Source: Bacteroidota bacterium
Lineage (GTDB): Bacteria > Bacteroidota > Bacteroidia > Bacteroidales > JADFUO01
DNA length: 9,224 nt
Reading direction: 5' to 3'
Assembly: GCA_015222115.1 (NCBI GenBank)
Contig: JADFUO010000172.1
Coordinates: forward strand, 1-9,224
Shown piece after piece: positions 1 to 5,702 of this stretch. Within the stretch, counting starts at the first letter, position 1. Each line of letters begins with the position of its first letter. Both the position numbers and the translations under genes were made by a program. The notes beneath the pieces are model-generated. The model saw only the letters and a list, made by a program, of their open reading frames with translations, searched no databases and had not been told where the DNA came from.

Positions 1-540
1 ATCAATTTTTTCATAAAAATTATTATCTGCTTGATATTTAAAATATTCTGAATAATCAATATTCAAATGTTTTTTTTCTTTATCAGAATCATCCGAAGAT
101 AAACCGGCTGATTGATCATTAATTGCTTGAATTAAACCAGAACTGGTTAAATGAATTAACAATGACTTTTCTTCTTTTGATGCTTTTTCACCAAGTTGAA
201 CATAATAATAGTTTTCAGGGTCGGGTTGACAAAAAGTGGATATTCCAATATCCATAATTTTATAATTTACAGAATTTGACCAGATTACATCTTTAATACC
301 CAAATATTTTTCAGCAAATTCATAATAAGGACCTCTGATTTTTTGAGTTTTTTCAACTGCTACGTCAATTTTTAAATACGTGACGGGTAAAGCGTAAAAT
401 AATCCCCCTTCATTAACTTCAACTTTAGTGTTTTTAACATGTATAACTTCTATCTGTGCATTTATATATTGTGCCGGATAAAGCAGTAACAAGGAAAAAA
501 TAAAAATCAAATTAATATTCAAATTTTTGGTGTTATTCAT
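1..540 (-). CDS. DUF4831 family exported protein, partial (C-terminus off the left edge)
   Basis: The minus strand is open from the ATG at 540-538 to the window edge, giving 180 residues without a stop. Residues 9-23 form a hydrophobic signal segment and a plausible signal-peptidase I site follows residue 28 (INA|Q). The mature part carries the pattern I associate with DUF4831 of Bacteroidota: LFYALPVTYLKIDVAVEKT at 47-65, GPYYEFAEKYLGIKD at 70-84, and a DPENYYYVQLG stretch at 107-117. The biochemical function of this family is not known, so none is assigned; the protein is probably periplasmic or surface-associated. It follows the symporter gene on the same strand after 208 bp, most of which is a structured repeat element. 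Co-transcription is therefore possible but uncertain. Family assignment is from memory of its conserved blocks. Confidence 0.82.
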   Translation of the reverse strand, partial: MNNTKNLNINLIFIFSLLLLYPAQYINAQIEVIHVKNTKVEVNEGGLFYALPVTYLKIDVAVEKTQKIRGPYYEFAEKYLGIKDVIWSNSVNYKIMDIGISTFCQPDPENYYYVQLGEKASKEEKSLLIHLTSSGLIQAINDQSAGLSSDDSDKEKKHLNIDYSEYFKYQADNNFYEKID

Positions 541-585
541 AATAAAACTTTTTCAGGTTTTAACGAAGTTTATGATAAAAGGTTT

Positions 586-745
586 ACTTAGTGTCCGCAA
601 GAAAACTCAGTGTTTGATAAGAAAGCGTCAAGAATCCCGAGTATTCGGGACGAAATCTTAAAACTCAGGAGTTTACTTATGTAAATGACTGAGTTTTAAG
701 ATGAGCATAACGCAGTTATTGGCGTTTTCTTGCAAACACTACTTA
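586..745. repeat. Structured dispersed repeat, copy 1 (MITE-like)
   Basis: Imperfect 18-bp terminal inverted repeats (589-606 and 724-741, two mismatches) enclose nested stems. There is a small TCCCGA/TCGGGA hairpin at 635-650 and a perfect 14-bp stem, 655-668 with 689-702. The direct repeat ACTTA lies at both outer edges (586-590 and 741-745), as a target-site duplication would. A second copy lies at 5294-5448 and is nearly identical over the right half. No open reading frame is carried, so it would be non-autonomous. It fills the gap between the symporter stop codon and the DUF4831 start, so its folded RNA could act as a terminator, attenuator or mRNA stabiliser. Mobility is inferred from structure only. 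Confidence 0.75.
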
Positions 746-748
746 ATT

Positions 749-2206
749 TTATTTTCGTACGAACCTATTCTTTATAAGATATAATCCCACAAAAGTAATA
801 ATTCCATTCAGAATAAGTAATTCAAATCCAAACTTATATCCGTTAAGCCATTTTTCGGAATTTTCGCTGATAATATAACAAATCACGGGTGAGATCAGAG
901 CAACTATAGGAACCCATTTATCCTTAATAGATTTTTTTGTAAATAATCCAAAGGCAAACATTCCAAGCAAAGGACCATAAGTATAACCTGCAATTGTAAA
1001 TAATTTTGAAATTACCGCCTGATCATTGATAACCCTAAAAATAACAATTACAAATATCACTAATGTTGCGATACAAAAATGAACTATGTAACGGATTTTA
1101 ATTTTTCGTTTTTCCGATAGATCTTTGTTTTTGTTAAATCCTAAAAAATCAATACTAAATGAAGTTGTTAAAGCGGTTAATGCACTATCTGCACTTGAAT
1201 AGGCAGCAGAAATCAAACCAATGATAAAAATCACCCCTGCAAATGTGCCAAGATATTTCAAGGCAACGGTTGGAAATAAATCATCAGTTAAATCAGGAAT
1301 TGTTATGCCTTTTGAATTAGTATAAATATACAAAACAGCTCCAAGGAATAAAAACAGCAGGTTAACAAAAACTAAAATGAAACTTAAGGAAATCATGTTT
1401 TTTTGAGCATCTTTTAAATTACGGCAACTCAGGTTTTTTTGCATCATATCCTGGTCAAGTCCGGTCATAACAATTGCAATAAAAACACCGCTAAAAAATT
1501 GTTTAAGGAAAAAACGTTTATCCTGCCAGTTATAAAAAAACATCTCTGAATAATCGCTGTTAAAGACCTGTGCTGATATTTCGGAAAAATTTGTGTTTAA
1601 ATGCCTGACAATAACCACAACCGAAAAAACAACGGCAAGTAACATAAAAGTTGTTTGAAGTGTATCGGTCCAGACAATCGTTTTTATTCCTCCTTTAAAA
1701 GTGTACAGTAAGATTAATATCATAAATATTGTTACAGTTACCCAAAATGGAACTCCCCATGCATCAAAAACAAATAATTGCAAAACATTAACTACTAAAA
1801 ACATTCTGAATGAAGCACCGATTATACGTGATAACAGAAAATAAAATGCTCCGGTTTTATACGACCAAAACCCGAAACGCTTTTCTAAATATGTATAAAT
1901 TGATGTGAGTTTTAATCTGTAATATAAAGGAAGTAAAACTGTTGCAATAGTGAAATATCCTAAAATATAACCAAAAACAACTACCATATATGAAAACTGC
2001 GTAGTACCAACCCAACCCGGTACAGAAATAAATGTAACACCCGACAGTGATGTTCCTATCATTCCGTAAGCAACAACAATCCATGGAGAAACTCTGTTCC
2101 CGACAAAAAATGCCTCGTTGCCTGCTTTCCTTGAAGTTATCCACGAAATAATGAATAACAACAATGTATAAGTTAAAAAGCTGAGTAATATTAATTTTGG
2201 AGACAT
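749..2206 (-). CDS. Sodium:solute symporter (SSS/SLC5 family)
   Basis: 485 residues, a normal length for the family, with about 12-13 hydrophobic segments spread over the whole chain, so it is an inner-membrane carrier. Family marks are visible in order: FFVGNRVSPWIVVAYGMIGT at 33-52 (TM1-like entry), YTFKGGIKTIVWTDTLQ at 168-184 (the classic SSS signature), GLDQDMMQKNLSCRN at 249-263, and SSADSALTALTTSFSIDF at 337-354, whose serines fit the conserved Na+ site. It should couple Na+ influx to uptake of a small solute. The substrate cannot be read from sequence; sugars, amino acids, sialic acid and others are all used within this family. The start ATG at 2206-2204 abuts a 7-bp tandem array that supplies its first bases. 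No Shine-Dalgarno site is visible. The stop lies 3 bp from the structured repeat. Confidence 0.93.
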   Translation of the reverse strand: MSPKLILLSFLTYTLLLFIISWITSRKAGNEAFFVGNRVSPWIVVAYGMIGTSLSGVTFISVPGWVGTTQFSYMVVVFGYILGYFTIATVLLPLYYRLKLTSIYTYLEKRFGFWSYKTGAFYFLLSRIIGASFRMFLVVNVLQLFVFDAWGVPFWVTVTIFMILILLYTFKGGIKTIVWTDTLQTTFMLLAVVFSVVVIVRHLNTNFSEISAQVFNSDYSEMFFYNWQDKRFFLKQFFSGVFIAIVMTGLDQDMMQKNLSCRNLKDAQKNMISLSFILVFVNLLFLFLGAVLYIYTNSKGITIPDLTDDLFPTVALKYLGTFAGVIFIIGLISAAYSSADSALTALTTSFSIDFLGFNKNKDLSEKRKIKIRYIVHFCIATLVIFVIVIFRVINDQAVISKLFTIAGYTYGPLLGMFAFGLFTKKSIKDKWVPIVALISPVICYIISENSEKWLNGYKFGFELLILNGIITFVGLYLIKNRFVRK

Positions 2207-2267
2207 GAATTATGAATTACGATTTATGATTTACGAATTACGAATTAAAAATTATAAATTATAAATT
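2205..2267. repeat. Heptanucleotide array, 9 units, at the symporter start codon
   Basis: Nine contiguous units of exactly 7 bp fit the pattern A-[TCA]-[GA]-A-[AT]-T-T, for example ATGAATT twice, ACGAATT twice and ATAAATT twice. There are no phase breaks. On the minus strand the last unit reads AATTCAT and its final AT plus the next G form the symporter ATG. Changes in copy number would therefore alter the immediate 5' leader. It belongs with the other 7-bp arrays in this window, which have different sequences but the same period. Confidence 0.8.
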
Positions 2268-2468
2268 ATTTTAATAGGTATTTATTATGTTGTATTCCGT
2301 TATTTTTCATTTAGTATTTACTTGATTATGGCAACTGGGAACTATTAAACGGATATTTTATTCGTTTGTTTTCTTAAACCTTAAACTATCTTATGCTATT
2401 GCTTTGTAAAAGTTTGTTAAAAAATCAAAATTTTAACGATTAGTTAATATTTTAATAATACCTAAGCT

Positions 2469-2489
2469 GTTATAAGTTATTAGTTATGT
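2469..2489. repeat. Short heptamer array, 3 units
   Basis: Three in-phase 7-bp units share GTTAT at their start (GTTATAA, GTTATTA, GTTATGT). Three units alone could be chance in AT-rich DNA. It is listed because longer arrays of the same period occur in the same spacer. Confidence 0.5.
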
Positions 2490-2554
2490 CATTGGCATCC
2501 CTATGGGATAATGCATTATATCTTCATGAAACATCCATGATCAAAGACAATTAC

Positions 2555-2582
2555 GATTTTGGATTTAAGATTTAAGATTTAA
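2555..2582. repeat. Heptamer array, 4 units (GATTTAA)
   Basis: One GATTTTG unit is followed by three perfect GATTTAA units in phase. Exact repetition of a 7-bp unit three times is stronger evidence of slippage-type expansion than the degenerate arrays nearby. Confidence 0.7.
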
Positions 2583-2630
2583 TTTAGACACACAAGGGGA
2601 TGATTATATAATGAAATTATGCTAAACACA

Positions 2631-2758
2631 TTCCCCTCCTATGATTAGGAGGGGTTAGGGGTGGTAGGAATTATCAGAAAAATCTTATAATAAAAGACCA
2701 AGTATCAATGAATATTTATTAACCACCCCCTGCCCCTTCTTAAAAAAAAGGAGGGGAG
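2631..2758. repeat. G/C-rich palindromic element with hairpin ends (MITE-like)
   Basis: The left end has the hairpin CCCCTCCT (2633-2640) with AGGAGGGG (2647-2654), followed by a run reading TTAGGGGTGGT (2655-2665). The right end begins AACCACCCCCTGCCCC (2721-2736) and its own hairpin pairs 2733-2741 with 2748-2756, with one G-U pair. The two ends are therefore inverted copies of each other over about 36 bp, around an unrelated AT-rich core of about 55 bp. G/C-rich runs like this stand out sharply from the spacer. No coding capacity and no clear flanking duplication are seen. Elements of this look are widespread in Bacteroidota genomes, in my recollection. Confidence 0.65.
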
Positions 2759-2777
2759 TTATTGCAGATGAAACATA

Positions 2778-2806
2778 TTGCTATCAGTTCATATAAGTTA
2801 TATTTG
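2778..2806 (+). promoter_or_regulatory. Candidate Bacteroidota-type promoter
   Basis: TTG at 2778-2780 is followed after 18 bp by TATATTTG at 2799-2806. This fits the TTG-N17-23-TAnnTTTG consensus described for Flavobacterium/Bacteroides vegetative promoters. It points toward the rhodanese gene about 400 bp downstream. Further TAnnTTTG matches at 2863-2870 and 3114-3121 lack a good upstream TTG. In DNA this AT-rich, chance matches are likely. Confidence 0.33.
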
Positions 2807-2818
2807 TATCACTATCTC

Positions 2819-2860
2819 ACATATCACGTATAACATATAACATTTAACATATAACTCTTA
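2819..2860. repeat. Heptamer array, 6 units (ACATATA-like)
   Basis: Six in-phase units all start with AC and mostly end in TA; ACATATA occurs twice, with ACGTATA and ACATTTA as variants. It lies between the candidate promoter at 2778-2806 and the hairpin at 2876-2912. Confidence 0.7.
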
Positions 2861-2875
2861 TTTATATTTGTTTGT

Positions 2876-2912
2876 AGTTTTGAGCTACGTTATGCCATTA
2901 TCACTCAAAACT
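2876..2912 (+). other. Hairpin followed by a T-rich run; possible leader structure
   Basis: AGTTTTGAG (2876-2884) pairs perfectly with CTCAAAACT (2904-2912) across a 19-nt loop. TTATTTTT follows, and then a second small hairpin, CCGGAA with TTTCGG (2923-2938). This could be a weak terminator or attenuator in the leader of the rhodanese gene. Read on the minus strand, the loop contains GGCATAACGTAG, resembling the AGCATAACGCAG of the dispersed element at 586-745, so it might instead be a decayed relative of that element. Confidence 0.35.
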
Positions 2913-3204
2913 TTATTTTTCTCCGGAAGTCCTTTCGGTATTAGAAAAGTTGTAATTGTTCACAGCTTAACCCACAAATCTAAAATTAATCTGCAAAAAA
3001 ATAGAAACCATATCATAAAATGTAATGATTTAAATCAATATTTATTTGATTTATCTCATTTTATTTTAAAGTCAATATCCCCTTCACCATTTTTAAAGCG
3101 AAAAAAAAGATTATATTTTTGCTCACTTAAATTTCTTCACAAAATAATATAGTATTAACATATATATATAATTCAAAATGTTGTTAAATTAAATTCTAAA
3201 TTTT

Positions 3205-4191
3205 ATGAAAAAGTTATTAAATTTTACATGGGTTCTTGTTTTTGCATTTACTCTAATTTTAACAAGTTGCAGTGATAAAAGCGATGCCCCTTTACCGTCA
3301 GCACAAAATAGGTTTGATGTTTTAAAAACTTATTTAATCAGTCACAACATGGATTTGAGTGATGTTCTTACTGATTGGATAACAACCGCAGAAGATGTGT
3401 ACACAATTATGACAGACGTGGATCCCTCAAACGACTATTTCATTATTGATATTCGTAAAGAAGCTGATTATGCAGCAGGTCATATTGAATGGGCTGTACA
3501 TTCCACATTAGGAAATATCTTAGTAACAGCACAGGAAGCCGCTGATCATCCAATAATAGTTGTGTGTTATTCGGGTCAGGGTGCAGGACATGGTGTTGTT
3601 GCTCTTCGTCTGAGCGAATATACAGATGCAAAAGTTATGAAGTGGGGAATGAGCAGTTGGAATTCTGCAACAGCAGGCCCATGGAAAACACACACTGGTG
3701 ATGCAGCAATCGGTAATGAAAACTGGATAGTTCCTCCGGGTAGCATTCAGGGTAATACACCACATAATTCACCGGAAGTTAAATACATAACTACAAATGG
3801 TTCTGAAATTCTCAAGGAGCAGATAGAAATATTACTTAGTGGTGGCTTTGCCGGTATATCTGGTGTAGATGTGCTTGCAAATCCGGCTAATTATTTTATT
3901 AATAATTTTTGGGAAATTGCCGATATTGAGCTTTATGGGAATATTAAAGATGCTTACAGGATTAAACCGCTTACACTTAGCACCGGCGAATATGCTTACC
4001 TCGATCCTAATGCAAAAGTAGTTACTTATTGCTGGACAGGTCAAACTTCTTCAATAGTTACAGCATACCTTAAAGTGATCGGATATGACTCATACAGTTT
4101 GACATACGGAACAAACAGTATGATTTATTCAAATCTTGAAAGCCACAAATGGAGTGATAGCCAGATTATGGAATATCCTTTGGCACAGTAA
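3205..4191 (+). CDS. Lipoprotein with two rhodanese domains (ExtH-like)
   Basis: 328 residues. The N-terminus MKKLLNFTWV leads into a hydrophobic stretch ending in the lipobox LTSC, with Cys22 as the predicted lipidated residue; the mature end SCSDKSD suggests display on the periplasmic or outer face of the outer membrane. Domain 1 (about 60-160) has IIDIRKEADYAAGHIEWAV at 80-98, the active-site loop CYSGQGAG with Cys121, and KWGMSSWN at 146-153. Domain 2 (about 195-325) has GNIKDAYRI at 245-253, the loop CWTGQTSS with Cys276, and LTYGTNSMIY. Both loops keep the catalytic cysteine and rhodanese spacing, so sulfur or selenium transfer is plausible. The acceptor is unknown. The porin gene starts 30 bp downstream, which implies one operon. 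This order recalls extH-extI of Geobacter. The start is the only ATG that places the lipobox correctly. Confidence 0.9.
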   Translation: MKKLLNFTWVLVFAFTLILTSCSDKSDAPLPSAQNRFDVLKTYLISHNMDLSDVLTDWITTAEDVYTIMTDVDPSNDYFIIDIRKEADYAAGHIEWAVHSTLGNILVTAQEAADHPIIVVCYSGQGAGHGVVALRLSEYTDAKVMKWGMSSWNSATAGPWKTHTGDAAIGNENWIVPPGSIQGNTPHNSPEVKYITTNGSEILKEQIEILLSGGFAGISGVDVLANPANYFINNFWEIADIELYGNIKDAYRIKPLTLSTGEYAYLDPNAKVVTYCWTGQTSSIVTAYLKVIGYDSYSLTYGTNSMIYSNLESHKWSDSQIMEYPLAQ

Positions 4192-4221
4192 AAACAAATA
4201 AAAACAATAAAAATAAAAGAC

Positions 4222-5265
4222 ATGAAGAAAATTCTAATTTTAATTTTAAGTATTGTATTACTATCACCGGCAGCAATAAATGCTCAGGGTTGTATGGAAG
4301 CAACTTCTGATGAAGGTGTTAGTGTAGTTGGTTATATTCAGCCACAATGGACCTACAATGAAGCAAATGGAGATTATGATAACAGCTTCTTTTTCAACAG
4401 GGCAAGAATTGGAGTTACAGGCTCCATACCTTATGATTTCAGTTATTATGTAATGGTAGAATTTAGCCCGGCTACAGGAGGACCATACCTTTTAGATGCT
4501 TTTATTACATGGAGTAAATTTGGTCCATGGGCAAATGTTACTATCGGTCAGTTTAAAGTACCTTTTGGTCTTGAGCTTTCAACACCATGCCAGTCTTTAC
4601 ATACAATAAACAGGTCTTTGGTAGTAAATGAACTTGCCAGTCCTTTTCGGGATATCGGTTTATTGATCTGGGGTGGAACAAGTTTTGGATTGCGTGAGAC
4701 AGATGTTCTGAAATGGAAGCTCGCATTTACAAATGGACCAGGTATGAATAAAATGGACAATAACAGGTTTAAGGATATTACAGCACGTATTATTGTTTCT
4801 CCGTGGGATTTCATGGATATAGGCGGTAGTTATAAATATGGAAAAGTACTAAATAATGACGCTGATGATAAACTTATTCGCTACGGCGCTGATATCTCAG
4901 TTGAAAAATGGAACTTCCTTGTTCAGGCGGAATACATCGGAGGAATTGATGACGGATTTAAACTTGAAGGCGGTGGTTGCGGTCAGGATCCGACAATTGT
5001 ACCGTTTGATGGTAAAATAAACAAAGAAGGGTTCTTTGTTATGGTATTATATGATACTCCATGGAACCTTCAACCTGTAATTAAATATGAAAACTATGAT
5101 CCCGATATTCATGTATATAACACCATGAAAAATTCATATACATTGGGTTTGAATTACTTCTTCAACGACTGGACAAGGCTGCAAGTGAACTATGTTATAA
5201 ATGAATATATCGGTATTGATCTGCCAAACGATTTGTTTATGGTTCAGTTGCAGGCTAAATTTTAA
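4222..5265 (+). CDS. OprO/OprP-type outer-membrane porin (phosphate-selective porin family; ExtI-like)
   Basis: 347 residues. A signal peptide with hydrophobic core 4-15 ends INA|QG after residue 21. The mature chain alternates short amphipathic strands with turns, starts VSVVGYIQPQWTYN at 33-46, and ends in a terminal Phe (MVQLQAKF), both typical of beta-barrels. Family marks are FFFNRARIGVTGSIPYDFSY at 56-75 and LLDAFITWSKFG at 90-101, followed by IGQFKVPFGLE at 108-118, the best-conserved block of the OprO/OprP family (PF07396 type). It should form an outer-membrane channel, and anion or phosphate selectivity is only possible, not shown. It is somewhat shorter than Pseudomonas OprP. It shares an operon with the rhodanese lipoprotein and converges on the phoR-like gene, so both a phosphate role and a role in sulfur, selenium or metal handling fit. 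Confidence 0.88.
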   Translation: MKKILILILSIVLLSPAAINAQGCMEATSDEGVSVVGYIQPQWTYNEANGDYDNSFFFNRARIGVTGSIPYDFSYYVMVEFSPATGGPYLLDAFITWSKFGPWANVTIGQFKVPFGLELSTPCQSLHTINRSLVVNELASPFRDIGLLIWGGTSFGLRETDVLKWKLAFTNGPGMNKMDNNRFKDITARIIVSPWDFMDIGGSYKYGKVLNNDADDKLIRYGADISVEKWNFLVQAEYIGGIDDGFKLEGGGCGQDPTIVPFDGKINKEGFFVMVLYDTPWNLQPVIKYENYDPDIHVYNTMKNSYTLGLNYFFNDWTRLQVNYVINEYIGIDLPNDLFMVQLQAKF

Positions 5266-5293
5266 TCACAGGATTCATTAGTAATAATAAACA

Positions 5294-5448
5294 TAAGTAG
5301 TCTTTGCACGAAAACTAAGTGTTTGATAAAAAAACGTCAAGAACAAGGCTTGCGAAATCTTAAAAATCAGGAGTTTACTAAAGTAAATGACTGAGTTTTA
5401 AGATGAGTGTAACGCAGTTATTGGCGTTTTCTTGCAAACACTAAGTAG
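5294..5448. repeat. Structured dispersed repeat, copy 2 (MITE-like)
   Basis: Same element as 586-745 and in the same orientation. Terminal inverted repeats are 5298-5315 and 5426-5443 (two mismatches), and the inner stem pairs 5357-5370 with 5391-5404 (one mismatch). A 7-bp direct repeat, TAAGTAG, flanks it (5294-5300 and 5442-5448) and differs from the ACTTA around copy 1, as expected for independent insertions; the exact element end is ambiguous by 1-3 bp. Where copy 1 has a TCCCGA hairpin, copy 2 has the unrelated short palindrome-like CAAGGCTTG. It begins 28 bp after the porin stop. Confidence 0.75.
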
Positions 5449-5472
5449 ATAAAATATTTTATTTATTATTAG

Positions 5473-5509
5473 AAAAAGGCTGTCATGTGATTTCATTGGC
5501 AGCCTTTTT
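5473..5509. terminator. Bidirectional intrinsic terminator between porin and phoR
   Basis: AAAAAGGCTGTCA (5473-5485) pairs with TGGCAGCCTTTTT (5497-5509) across an 11-nt loop, with one G-T mismatch in 13 pairs. The A-run on one side and T-run on the other let it end transcripts from both strands. This suits the convergent porin and phoR genes. Confidence 0.85.
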
Positions 5510-5535
5510 GGTTTCCTGTTTTCCGCATTGGGATT

Positions 5536-5702
5536 TTAATTAGTACTTGTCCATAAAGTCAATTATGTTGATAAAATTTTAGATTTATGATTTATGATTT
5601 TTTGTTTTTTAATCCGCTGATAATCAACAAAATTTTAAATTTTAAATCTGAATTCTAAAATTTTAAATTGTTAGAATGTGACTTTATGGGCGGACAAATT
5701 AA
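5536..5702. repeat. A/T-rich inverted-repeat element ending in the phoR stop codon
   Basis: The left end TTGTCCATAAAGTCAATT (5547-5564) matches the inverse of the right end GTGACTTTATGGGCGGACAA (5678-5697) apart from a 3-nt gap. The pairing continues inward through GATAAAATTTTAGATTT and the inverse of 5643-5667, so a long imperfect cruciform covers about 160 bp. TTAATT (5536-5541) and AATTAA (5697-5702) extend the symmetry to the phoR stop (5699-5701). The interior contains in-phase heptamers: ATGATTT twice at 5587-5600, and AAAATTT/TAAATTT-like units at 5629-5670. A MITE-like origin is inferred. Confidence 0.6.

Larger units (their letters stand above)
2207..3204. other. 998-bp spacer between the divergent symporter and rhodanese genes; no convincing gene
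   Basis: This AT-rich stretch holds several 7-bp tandem arrays (listed separately). It also has two perfect CTTAAAC units at 2373-2386, a GGCAACT/GGGAACT pair at 2330-2343, a small hairpin ATCCC-TAT-GGGAT near 2500, a G/C-rich palindromic element at 2631-2758, a candidate promoter and a 9-bp-stem hairpin. The only sizeable plus-strand frame (2868-3152, 94 codons) has no recognisable domain and spans the hairpin, so I do not call it a gene. Promoters for both flanking genes should lie here. Confidence 0.7.
5266..5698. other. 433-bp convergent spacer; no gene
   Basis: It lies between the stops of the porin (plus) and the phoR-like kinase (minus). It holds repeat copy 2 (5294-5448), a strong terminator (5473-5509) and a large A/T-rich inverted repeat (5536-5702) that reaches into the phoR stop codon. 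I see no coding frame and no RNA gene. Confidence 0.8.

Noticed and set aside
2868..3152. 94-codon plus-strand open frame
   Set aside because: No recognisable domain, it spans a hairpin and T-rich runs, and its composition is like spacer DNA. More likely a chance frame.
3443..4044. Minus-strand open frames opposite the rhodanese gene
   Set aside because: Shadows of a well-supported plus-strand gene, with no domain of their own.
5480..5500. CTGTCAT-like match resembling an E. coli Pho box
   Set aside because: It is the stem of the terminator and the second half-site does not fit. It also lies between convergent gene ends, not at a promoter.
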